A stretch of 8,328 nucleotides of DNA, taken from Desulfobacterales bacterium (lineage in GTDB: Bacteria > Desulfobacterota > Desulfobacteria > Desulfobacterales > Desulfosalsimonadaceae). The notes under the pieces were generated by a model. That model made no database searches and was not told the origin of the DNA. It worked only from the letters and a program-made list of their open reading frames with translations. Positions 1 through 5,438 of this stretch are shown here, piece after piece. The DNA lies in NCBI GenBank assembly GCA_018334855.1, contig JAGXLE010000049.1, forward strand, positions 1 through 8,328, written 5' to 3'. Each line of letters begins with the position of its first letter. Position 1 is the first letter of the stretch. A program made the translations under genes and the position numbers.

Positions 1-45
1 ACGCCGCCAGCGTTCATTCTGAGCCAGGATCAAACTCTCCACTTA
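1..45 (-). rRNA. rrs: 16S ribosomal RNA, 5' end only (gene continues beyond the window)
   Basis: Read on the minus strand, this segment contains the universal bacterial 16S start: GAGTTTGATCCTGGCTCAG (the 27F primer site) followed by AACGCTGGCGGCGT. The mature 5' end is placed near base 45 by aligning to the known Escherichia coli 16S start, which carries about seven bases before AGAGTTTG; the exact end could be off by a few bases. Only the first ~45 nucleotides are present and the rest lies to the left of base 1. The GGCGGCGT ending fits deltaproteobacteria among others but is too short to classify the organism. It is transcribed in the same direction as tyrS, from the tandem promoters at 402-428 and 308-335. 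Confidence 0.97.
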
Positions 46-110
46 AACCGTATATATCTAAATTACGTAAAAGCAAAAAAATCGTCTCGGCCCGCTTATC
101 GCCACTATTT

Positions 111-125
111 AGTTTTCAAAGATCA
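111..125 (-). promoter_or_regulatory. boxA-like antitermination site in the rRNA leader
   Basis: The minus strand reads TGATCTTTGAAAACT about 65 bases before the mature 16S start. This resembles the boxA element of rRNA leaders (E. coli core GCTCTTTAACAA; many other bacteria carry versions of TTCTTTGAAAACT). In the known system, NusB and NusE (S10) bind boxA in the nascent leader RNA and let RNA polymerase resist Rho-dependent termination. The position, between the last leader hairpin and 16S, agrees with that role. The call rests on sequence resemblance and position only. Confidence 0.7.
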
Positions 126-136
126 AAGGTTTCCTC

Positions 137-162
137 CGCGGGAAGCATTTGTTGCTTCCGCG
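137..162 (-). other. GC-rich leader hairpin just upstream of boxA
   Basis: On the minus strand CGCGGAAGC (162-154) pairs with GCTTCCCGCG (146-137) around a 7-base loop, with one bulged C. It is the strongest hairpin in the rRNA leader and ends 11 bases before the boxA-like site. In E. coli the equivalent position is occupied by the boxB hairpin, so this may be a structural counterpart. It could also be part of the precursor processing structure. There is no T-run after it, so it is not a terminator. Confidence 0.55.
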
Positions 163-164
163 CT

Positions 165-197
165 AAAAACAGACACGTTCACGTCATTTCTGTTTTT
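165..197 (-). other. rRNA leader stem-loop, AT-rich
   Basis: AAAAACAG (197-190) is the exact reverse complement of CTGTTTTT (172-165) on the minus strand. A small inner repeat, ACGT-GA-ACGT, lies in the loop. A further 6-base stem, ACATCT/AGATGT, lies upstream at 240-219. With the hairpin at 137-162 these make a chain of three stem-loops between the promoters and 16S. The 3' arm ends in five Ts, which superficially looks like a terminator, but the stem has little GC and termination here would silence the rRNA operon. A role in leader folding or precursor processing is more plausible. Confidence 0.4.
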
Positions 198-307
198 GGA
201 AAGATCGATCAGGTGTTCACATCTAAAGAGATTAAGATGTCTTCATTGACCGGAGGAAAGTTTAGAATCAACCGAAATCCGTTTGCCATTCCGAGTCTGT
301 ATTTTTA

Positions 308-335
308 ATTATAATCAACTTCCGGTTTCAGTCAA
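308..335 (-). promoter_or_regulatory. rRNA operon promoter P2 (proximal), sigma-70 type
   Basis: On the minus strand a -35 box TTGACT (335-330) and a perfect -10 box TATAAT (313-308) are separated by 16 bases. The bases just upstream (about 336-356) are very A/T-rich, with a run of seven As, and look like an UP element that would contact the alpha subunit of RNA polymerase. The predicted start is near base 301, giving a leader of about 255 bases. The stretch after the -10 box is A/T-rich, unlike the GC-rich discriminator of E. coli rrn P1 promoters. No competing gene lies between here and 16S. Confidence 0.85.
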
Positions 336-401
336 GTCTTATTTGTGATTTTTTTAAGCAGTCAGAAGAGGCCGCTTTCAATCCAAGCTGAAAATATATT
401 A

Positions 402-428
402 ATTATACAAAACATAACCCCATGTCAA
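402..428 (-). promoter_or_regulatory. rRNA operon promoter P1 (distal), sigma-70 type with short spacer
   Basis: On the minus strand a perfect -35 box TTGACA (428-423) is followed by a perfect -10 box TATAAT (407-402). The spacer is only 15 bases, shorter than the usual 16-18, which may lower its basal strength or make it sensitive to DNA twist. It begins 25 bases after the tyrS stop codon and lies 95 bases upstream of P2 (measured between -10 boxes). The spacing resembles the tandem P1-P2 arrangement of E. coli rRNA operons. The predicted start is near base 395. The surrounding sequence is A/T-rich, favouring promoter opening. Confidence 0.7.
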
Positions 429-452
429 GACAAAAATTTACATTTTTTGACT

Positions 453-1742
453 TTATCGTTTCATCCTGATTTTATGGTATTTTTTCTTTCCCGCACGCAG
501 CACGAGTTCATCTTCCTCCAAATCATCTTCTGTTACCAGATAATCCTGCTGCTCAATGCGCATGCCGTTCAGATATGCGCCACCCTGCTTGATCAGACGG
601 CGGGCGGCACTTGCTGAATCGGTGAGCCCGATGCTCTGATAGAGCTTAAAAACCGGTATTCCGGCTTCAAGATCTTCTTTTTCAATAACGGAAGTCGGCA
701 CTCCGCCCTCTTGGTCATCAGAGATTTTTCTCGGTATGTCACTTGAGGGCAGCAAAGTATCGGGAATCCGTCGCTCCCCGAACATGCGCGCAGCCGCTTT
801 ATGCGCGTTTGCCGCTTCATCGGCACCGTGGGCCAATTTCGTTGCTTCATAAGCCAGTACGGCCTTTGCATTGTTTAGCTCGGCATCCCTGAGCTCACCC
901 ACATAATAAACCTCCTCCATGGGAAGAAATGTAAAAAGCGACAGAAACCGTATTACATCCCGGTCATCGGTATTTATCCAGTACTGGTAATAATCATAGG
1001 GGGCGGTCAATTCCGGATCGAGCCATATGGCGCCTTGTGCGGTTTTTCCCATTTTGGCACCCCCGGCTGTTGTCACCAGGGGAAACGTGATCCCGTAGGT
1101 TTCAACCTGCCGCATTCTGCGTATCAGATCAATCCCTGCCACGATATTTCCCCATTGATCAGATCCGCCCATCTGCAGCCGACAGCCGTGAGTATCATAG
1201 AGCTTGAGAAAGTCATAGGCCTGCAGCAGCATGTAATTAAATTCTATGAAATTAAGCCCCTCCTCCGACTCCAGGCGGACCCGGTAGCTTTCGGCCCGGA
1301 TCATCCGGTTGACCGAAAAATGCCGCCCGATATCGCGCAGAAAATCGATATATTTGAGATTCACCAGCCAGTCGGCATTGTTTAGCAGTTGAGCGCCTCC
1401 GCTGCCGAATTCAATGAATCGCGCGAGCTGATCCTTAATCCCTTGGGCGTTTTCTTCCACGTCAGCCAGGGTCAGCAGTTTCCGCATCTCGGTCTTGCCG
1501 CTGGGATCTCCCACCAGGCCGGTTCCACCTCCAACCAGCGCAAGGGGTCGGTGCCCGGCCCGCTGCATATGCGCAAGCGCCATAATCGGAACAAGGCTTC
1601 CCACGTGAAGGCTGGCAGCGGTCGGATCAAATCCGATATAACAGGTTACCGGGTAATTGTTCTCCACAAGCCGGTGCAGCTCATCTTCATGCGTAGTGGC
1701 TTCAATAAAGCCCCGCTGCCGGAGTATATCGATTACGTTCAT
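453..1742 (-). CDS. tyrS: Tyrosyl-tRNA synthetase (TyrRS)
   Basis: This cytoplasmic class I aminoacyl-tRNA synthetase activates tyrosine with ATP and attaches it to tRNA-Tyr. The 429-residue length is typical of the bacterial TyrS family. The class I HIGH signature appears as HVGS (residues 46-49) after the substrate-site stretch YIGFDPTA (35-42). The tyrosine/ATP pocket motif QMGGSDQWGNI is at 190-200, and the KMSKS loop appears as KMGKT (230-234). An S4-like RNA-binding domain occupies roughly 366-425 and would hold the tRNA anticodon arm. The gene starts with ATG 26 bases after the rny stop, with only a weak purine-rich ribosome site (AAAGAAAG), so it probably depends on rny transcription; no T-box leader is present in the gap. 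It ends in TAA, and the rRNA promoters begin 25 bases later. The family identity is certain. Confidence 0.98.
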   Translation of the reverse strand: MNVIDILRQRGFIEATTHEDELHRLVENNYPVTCYIGFDPTAASLHVGSLVPIMALAHMQRAGHRPLALVGGGTGLVGDPSGKTEMRKLLTLADVEENAQGIKDQLARFIEFGSGGAQLLNNADWLVNLKYIDFLRDIGRHFSVNRMIRAESYRVRLESEEGLNFIEFNYMLLQAYDFLKLYDTHGCRLQMGGSDQWGNIVAGIDLIRRMRQVETYGITFPLVTTAGGAKMGKTAQGAIWLDPELTAPYDYYQYWINTDDRDVIRFLSLFTFLPMEEVYYVGELRDAELNNAKAVLAYEATKLAHGADEAANAHKAAARMFGERRIPDTLLPSSDIPRKISDDQEGGVPTSVIEKEDLEAGIPVFKLYQSIGLTDSASAARRLIKQGGAYLNGMRIEQQDYLVTEDDLEEDELVLRAGKKKYHKIRMKR

Positions 1743-1768
1743 TGTACTGGACTTTCTTTTTCGGGTAA

Positions 1769-3334
1769 TTATTTGTTGGCGTATTCCACCGCCCGTGTCT
1801 CCCGTATCACCGTAACCTTGATCTGCCCCGGAAATGTCAGTTTTTCCTCTATTTTTTTGACAATATCCTTGCTTAAAATCTCGGAATCGTCATCAGACAT
1901 TTTCCCTCCGTCTACAATAACTCTTAGTTCCCTTCCGGCCTGGATGGCATACGCATTGGCCACCCCCTTGGCCTCCTTTGCAATGGCCTCAAGGTCTTCC
2001 AGGCGCTTGATATAATTTTCCAGCAGCTCCTTTCTGGCCCCGGGACGGGCGCCGGAAAGACTGTCTGCGGCCTGCACGAGCAAATCATAGACCGATTCAG
2101 GGGTTACATCTTCATGATGAGCTGAAATGGCGTAAACGACCTTTGGCGATTCTCCGTGTTTCTTTGCCAGACGCGCCCCGATTTCCGCATGCGATCCGTC
2201 AACCTCGTGGTCTACGGCCTTGCCGATATCATGGAGCAGACCCATACGCTTTGCCATTTTCACATTCAATCCCAGTTCCCCTGCCATTGCACCGCACAGG
2301 AAACCCACTTCAACGGAATGCTGCAACACATTCTGGGCATAACTGGTCCGGAACTTGAGGCGGCCAAGGTACCTGATCAGCTCATTGCTTATGCCGTGCA
2401 CGCCCAGATCAAAAGCCGCCTGATTTCCGGCCTCCTTGATTGTGGTCTCCACTTCCTGGTCGATCTTTTTGACCACATCCTCGATCCGGGCCGGATGAAT
2501 GCGGCCGTCTTCGATCAGGCGAAGCAGTGAAAGCCGGGCCACTTCCCTGCGAACCGGGTTGAAACCTGATAAAATAACCGCTTCCGGAGTATCATCTATT
2601 ATCAGATCAATGCCGGTGGCCGCTTCCAGGGCGCGGATATTTCTGCCTTCCCTGCCTATAATCCTGCCTTTCATCTCGTCATCGGGAAGCTGTACAACCG
2701 AAACCGTACGTTCGGCCACAAAATCACCGGCATACCGCTGAATCGCCGTAGCCATTATCTTCTTGGCTTCTTTGTCGGCATTTTCCCTGGCCTCGGCCTC
2801 GATACGCTTGATCATTTTTGCACTGTCGTGGCGCGCCTCGTTTTCCATGGACTGCATCAGCAGCTCCTTGGCCGCTTCTGCCGTCATGCCGGAAATGGAC
2901 TCAAGCTGCTGTTTCTGTTCGTCTATAAGCTTCTGGTAATGCTCTTCTTTTTTTGCAATTCCAGCCTCGCGCTCCTGAAGCTCGCGCTCAAGCCGGGCAT
3001 TTTCCTTTGCCTGGAGCTCGAGCTGCTCGTTTCTCTTGTCCAGGTTCTCTTCCTTGGCATGGAGGCGCTTTTCCATCTTTTTTAATTCATCGCGGGCCTC
3101 TGCGGTTTCGGCGTCAAAATCGCTTTTCATCTTAAAAAGCCGGTCTTTGGCCTCAAGCTGGGCTTCCTTGACCAGAGAATCGGCCTTGCGCTGAGCAGCG
3201 TCAACGATCATCTTGGACTTTTCTTCGGCATCCTTTATTTTCTGGCCCGCAAGCCGCCCTTTGAGCAGCTGGGATGCCACAAAGCCAACCAAGATCCCGA
3301 TGACTACCATTAAAATATATGTTCCTTGCATCAT
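1769..3334 (-). CDS. rny: Ribonuclease Y, membrane-anchored endoribonuclease
   Basis: RNase Y makes internal cuts that initiate mRNA decay, acting at the inner face of the cell membrane. All family parts are visible in 521 residues, the usual length. There is an N-terminal membrane segment (about 5-24), then a long charged coiled coil rich in K, E and Q (about 30-200). A KH RNA-binding domain follows with the loop GRIIGREG (223-230). The HD metal-dependent catalytic domain has HS at 339-340, the HD pair H368-D369 in LLHDIGK, and HH at 406-407. Two adjacent ATGs exist at 3334 and 3331; the TAGGGGGC ribosome site lies only about 2 bases from the first, so the second (protein start MQGTYI) may be the true start. 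tyrS follows 26 bases downstream. RNase Y is typical of Firmicutes and deltaproteobacteria and absent from most gammaproteobacteria, which supports the organism call. Confidence 0.97.
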   Translation of the reverse strand: MMQGTYILMVVIGILVGFVASQLLKGRLAGQKIKDAEEKSKMIVDAAQRKADSLVKEAQLEAKDRLFKMKSDFDAETAEARDELKKMEKRLHAKEENLDKRNEQLELQAKENARLERELQEREAGIAKKEEHYQKLIDEQKQQLESISGMTAEAAKELLMQSMENEARHDSAKMIKRIEAEARENADKEAKKIMATAIQRYAGDFVAERTVSVVQLPDDEMKGRIIGREGRNIRALEAATGIDLIIDDTPEAVILSGFNPVRREVARLSLLRLIEDGRIHPARIEDVVKKIDQEVETTIKEAGNQAAFDLGVHGISNELIRYLGRLKFRTSYAQNVLQHSVEVGFLCGAMAGELGLNVKMAKRMGLLHDIGKAVDHEVDGSHAEIGARLAKKHGESPKVVYAISAHHEDVTPESVYDLLVQAADSLSGARPGARKELLENYIKRLEDLEAIAKEAKGVANAYAIQAGRELRVIVDGGKMSDDDSEILSKDIVKKIEEKLTFPGQIKVTVIRETRAVEYANK

Positions 3335-3605
3335 TGCCCCCTAAAAGTAATATCCTGCGGCAGCCCTGCCGGTTTTGCAAAGGGTTCCGGTGTGTTTACC
3401 AGATACATGCGGCATAAAGAATCAAACACGGCTACACGGATTTACCGATATGTTCTTTGCGTCGGCTTTAATAGTAAATGGTGCAACAAAGCAGAGGTGT
3501 TCGGTGAGGAAAGATTTCGTGATGCATCACATCGGGGTCAATTTTAGAAAAAATATCGGGAGAACTGATGAACAAGGACCCGCGCCCGTTTTATCAACAG
3601 GCAAG
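3335..3605 (-). other. Non-coding gap between 6S RNA and rny (probable rny leader/promoter region)
   Basis: This gap of 271 bases has no convincing gene. On the minus strand it holds a -35-like TTGACC (3541-3536) whose downstream spacer carries a perfect palindrome (3519-3530). The matching -10 position is poor. A small hairpin, CGGCA/TGCCG (3371-3358), lies about 25 bases before the rny start. The ribosome site AGGGGG for rny is at the right end. No terminator is evident directly after the 6S RNA, so the 6S precursor could run into rny, but an internal rny promoter is equally possible. Confidence 0.5.
3519..3530. repeat. Perfect 12-base palindrome GTGATGCATCAC
   Basis: GTGATGCATCAC is its own reverse complement, with flanking bases that do not extend the symmetry. 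It lies 185 bases upstream of the rny start, inside the 17-base spacer that follows a TTGACC -35-like hexamer on the minus strand. This is where a repressor dimer could sit. No regulator family is recognised from the sequence, and a 12-base palindrome can occur by chance, so the operator idea is only a suggestion. Confidence 0.35.
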
Positions 3606-3791
3606 ATAAGCCCCCCGCCGCGCCGTGTTGAAAGAGCCTTGAACCGAGCTCGTCAAGGTGGGCGCCTTATGACTTCTTCAGGCTTTTCCGTACATGCGGA
3701 ACTTGCACACCAAAGCCAGTGAAGGCTCCCTTTTTTTTAGGTGTTGGGTCAAGGGGCACTGTTCAATCACGCACACAGCAGGGGAGCTTAT
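3606..3791 (-). ncRNA. ssrS: 6S RNA, regulator of RNA polymerase
   Basis: 6S RNA mimics an open promoter and sequesters the housekeeping RNA polymerase holoenzyme, mainly in stationary phase. On the minus strand ATAAGCTCCCC (3791-3781) pairs with GGGGGGCTTAT (3616-3606) to form the closing stem, giving about 186 nt, a typical length. The conserved 3'-side segment CACCTTGA...TTCAAGG (3660-3637) matches the E. coli 6S pattern CACCUUGA...UUCAAGG. CAGTGCCCCTTGA (3761-3749) matches the E. coli central-bubble strand CAGUCCCCUGA. The apical part folds as GGCTTT/AAAGCC (3717-3712 with 3676-3671) with an inner TCCG/CGGA stem. Location supports it: ssrS commonly follows zapA. It starts 68 bases after the zapA stop. 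I see no clear promoter before it, so it may be processed from the zapA transcript. The ends are estimated from the stem. Confidence 0.93.
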
Positions 3792-3859
3792 TTTCTCAAT
3801 TTCTTCCAAAAAATCATCCTTTTGCCGGGCGCCAGGTCAGCAGTCTTTTTCCAAGACAG

Positions 3860-4168
3860 TCAGTAACATGAACTCGACGCAATCATCCGATCCATTCTTG
3901 CGGCCCGGCTGGCCACGGAGTTTAAAAACTCACTGTGGCGCATATTGAGTTCAACATTTTGTTTGGCAATGTTGAGCGCCGCCATTACGACAATTGCCAG
4001 CTTGTTTGTTTTCTGCGCATGCGACGGAAACCTCGAGGCCACGTGATTGACCTCCCTGACAAGCTGTTGCGTAACTTCCCTGGCATCAATTTCACTATCC
4101 TGCTCCACCCTGAACTTAAAGTGCTCGCCTAATAATTCAATTGTAATGATCTGTTCCAATTGATGCAA
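3860..4168 (-). CDS. zapA: Cell division protein ZapA
   Basis: ZapA is a small cytoplasmic protein that binds FtsZ and cross-links its filaments, stabilising the Z-ring. The 102-residue product has the family layout. An N-terminal beta region, ITIELLGEHFKFRV (8-21), fits the globular head. A long helix from about residue 28 to the end, with KLAIVVMAALNIAKQNVELN in its middle, fits the dimer/tetramer coiled coil. The start used is TTG at 4168, because AAAGGA lies 6-7 bases upstream on the minus strand and no ATG occurs near the N-terminus. The gene begins 23 bases after the stop of the ZapB-like gene and is followed by 6S RNA, an order that reinforces the identification. The product is slightly shorter than E. 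coli ZapA (109 residues). Confidence 0.85.
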   Translation of the reverse strand: MHQLEQIITIELLGEHFKFRVEQDSEIDAREVTQQLVREVNHVASRFPSHAQKTNKLAIVVMAALNIAKQNVELNMRHSEFLNSVASRAARMDRMIASSSCY

Positions 4169-4191
4169 GTGTTTCCTTTGGTTGATCTTAT

Positions 4192-4449
4192 TTATTCGTC
4201 AGCTGCCGGGTTTTCCGCTACAACATTGTCGATCTTGGCCAGCAAATTATCGATCTTGGATCGGATCTGGGCCTTCTGTCTTGAAAATTGATTTTCGGCT
4301 TCCACCTTTTGTTCCAATTCCGATTCCAGCTGTTTCACTCTGCCTGATAAATCGGAGTTCTCCCTTTCAAGCGTATGGCATCTTTCAATTAAATCTTCAA
4401 CCTTCTGCAAAAGGTTGTCCATCTGAAGCATCACTTCATCGGTTTCCAC
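4192..4449 (-). CDS. zapB: ZapB-like cell division coiled-coil protein
   Basis: The 85-residue protein is almost entirely one predicted coiled coil (about 8-76), with leucines and isoleucines at heptad spacing (LLQKVEDLIERCHTLE, then VKQLESELEQKVE) and no membrane segment. In E. coli ZapB is a short antiparallel coiled coil that joins ZapA at the Z-ring. The same size and composition, plus zapA 23 bases downstream, make that role likely here, although coiled coils alone cannot prove homology. The start chosen is GTG at 4449, a few bases after AGAGGTGA on the minus strand. The frame stays open back to a TTG overlapping the glmU stop (giving 101 residues), but those extra residues lack a ribosome site and do not look like the family. 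An ATG six codons in (4431) is a further option. Confidence 0.75.
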   Translation of the reverse strand: METDEVMLQMDNLLQKVEDLIERCHTLERENSDLSGRVKQLESELEQKVEAENQFSRQKAQIRSKIDNLLAKIDNVVAENPAADE

Positions 4450-4493
4450 TATCTCACCTCTTTTTTCGTATATAAAATTCACTGCAAAGAAAG

Positions 4494-5258
4494 TCAAGGT
4501 TTTTCATTTCCGTAAATAATCGCCTCCACCTTTTCAAGGTCGTCAAGGTTGTTTATGCCGAGCATTTCCTTGTTATCCCGGCAGAGCATCAAACCGATGC
4601 TTTTGCCGGATTCAGAGGCAATGCTAACAATATCGGTCAGATACAATTCTTCCTGGGCATTATTTGTGTCTATCTGCTTTAACGCGTATTCAAGAAAATT
4701 TCTGGCAACGCAATAGATTCCGGTATTAACGGTATTTATAGACTTTTCGGCTTCAGTGGCATCAGCTTCTTCAACGATGCGTTCAACAGCGCCGTCCGCA
4801 TTTATTTTCAGGCGGCCATAGCCGCCGGGATTATCAAGCTGTGCCCCGAGTACGGTCACATCTTCTTGGCGGACAATGTGCATGTCAATTAAGTCGCTCA
4901 GTGTTTCAGGGGCAATAAGGGGGGCATCGCCGCACAAAACAACAACATGTTCGATATGGTCCCCAAGAGCTGGCAGAGCGCACCATGCAGCATGCCCTGT
5001 TCCGAGCTGACGTGCCTGGTAGGCAAAACTCACCCGGGCATAGGACGAAACAATGTCTTTAACCGCTTCTGACTGCGTTCCTGTAACCACGATAACGTCC
5101 TTGCCTGCGATCCTGGCGGCTGTTTCAACCACGTAAAGAATCATGGGCCGTCCTGCCACGCTGTGAAGCACCTTGGCCTTCTCCGATTTCATCCGAGTGC
5201 CTTTTCCGGCAGCCAAAATGATTACTGCAACCGGGCTTTCCGATCCACCTGTTTTCAT
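4494..5258 (-). CDS. glmU: GlmU-type UDP-GlcNAc pyrophosphorylase, uridyltransferase domain only
   Basis: The product should transfer UMP from UTP to N-acetylglucosamine-1-phosphate, making UDP-GlcNAc for peptidoglycan and lipopolysaccharide. The 254 residues contain a complete sugar-nucleotidyltransferase domain. They show LAAGKGTRM (15-23, phosphate loop), QLGTGHA (84-90), the metal-site LCGDAPL (108-114), GGYGR (145-149), IVEE (161-164), NTGIY (178-182), EELYLTD (203-209) and GINNLDDL (234-241). Full GlmU is about 450 residues; here the reading frame stops right where the left-handed beta-helix acetyltransferase would begin. The downstream space holds only zapB, with no leftover helix sequence. 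It is therefore a clean single-domain form, and acetylation of glucosamine-1-phosphate must come from elsewhere. Its place after atpC matches E. coli atpC-glmU. The ribosome site is weak (GGGA 7-8 bases upstream). A different sugar-1-phosphate substrate is possible. Confidence 0.85.
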   Translation of the reverse strand: MKTGGSESPVAVIILAAGKGTRMKSEKAKVLHSVAGRPMILYVVETAARIAGKDVIVVTGTQSEAVKDIVSSYARVSFAYQARQLGTGHAAWCALPALGDHIEHVVVLCGDAPLIAPETLSDLIDMHIVRQEDVTVLGAQLDNPGGYGRLKINADGAVERIVEEADATEAEKSINTVNTGIYCVARNFLEYALKQIDTNNAQEELYLTDIVSIASESGKSIGLMLCRDNKEMLGINNLDDLEKVEAIIYGNEKP

Positions 5259-5279
5259 CTCATGATCCCACGTTGAACC

Positions 5280-5311
5280 AAAAAGGGCAAATCAATAAAA
5301 TTGATTTGCCC
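5280..5311 (-). terminator. Rho-independent terminator of the atp operon
   Basis: On the minus strand GGGCAAATCAA (5311-5301) pairs perfectly with TTGATTTGCCC (5295-5285), an 11-bp stem (12 if the loop closes) around a 3-5 base loop. It is followed at once by five Ts (5284-5280). It lies 128 bases after the atpC stop and 22 bases before the glmU start. It should end most atp transcripts, leaving glmU to readthrough or to a promoter I could not identify. On the plus strand the same hairpin is followed three bases later by GGGTTTTTAT, a weaker possibility in that direction. Confidence 0.88.
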
Positions 5312-5333
5312 CTGGGTTTTTATCTCTATGACC

Positions 5334-5369
5334 GGAAACCGGAATCTAAGACTCTATATCCCGGTTTCC
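5334..5369 (-). repeat. Inverted repeat in the atpC-glmU gap
   Basis: GGAAACCGG (5369-5361 on the minus strand) is the exact reverse complement of CCGGTTTCC (5342-5334), separated by an 18-base A/T-rich loop. It lies 69 bases after the atpC stop and 22 bases before the terminator stem. No T-run follows, so it is not itself a terminator. A stem of this kind could protect the 3' end of the atp mRNA from exonucleases or act as a pause site. Its function is not determined by the sequence. Confidence 0.5.
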
Positions 5370-5438
5370 TGCAAATTTTCTAACAAGTGTCCATTCAGAA
5401 TTCAGATAACATGTTTACGTTCAGCTTCGGGAGGGGCA

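Noticed and set aside
431..449. Possible terminator after tyrS (CAAAAA/TTTTTG repeat)
   Set aside because: The stem is almost purely A/T with a 7-base loop and would be unstable; it overlaps the approach to promoter P1.
345..617. Plus-strand open frame opposite the rRNA promoters and the tyrS end
   Set aside because: It crosses consensus promoter elements and the S4 domain coding sequence of tyrS and has no supporting signal.
1743..1768. T-box or tyrosine-responsive leader before tyrS
   Set aside because: The gap to rny is only 26 bases, far too short for a T-box, and no attenuator structure is visible.
1389..2015. Long plus-strand open frame (208 codons) spanning the rny-tyrS junction
   Set aside because: It is antisense to two certain genes, has no family motif and its composition follows from their codon use. 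The same holds for the other plus-strand frames opposite tyrS, rny and the atp genes.
3467..3526. Tiny minus-strand frame of about 19 codons (MHHEIF...) in the 6S-rny gap
   Set aside because: No ribosome site precedes it and it begins within the palindrome; nothing suggests a leader peptide.
3840..3860. Hairpin just after the zapA stop (GTCTT/AAGAC)
   Set aside because: Only five paired bases continuous, no T-run; not convincing as a terminator or as a promoter boundary for 6S RNA.
3326..3948. Plus-strand open frames over the 6S RNA and rny leader
   Set aside because: They run antisense to the 6S RNA, zapA end and rny start, with no recognisable domain or ribosome site; a structured RNA explains the region better.
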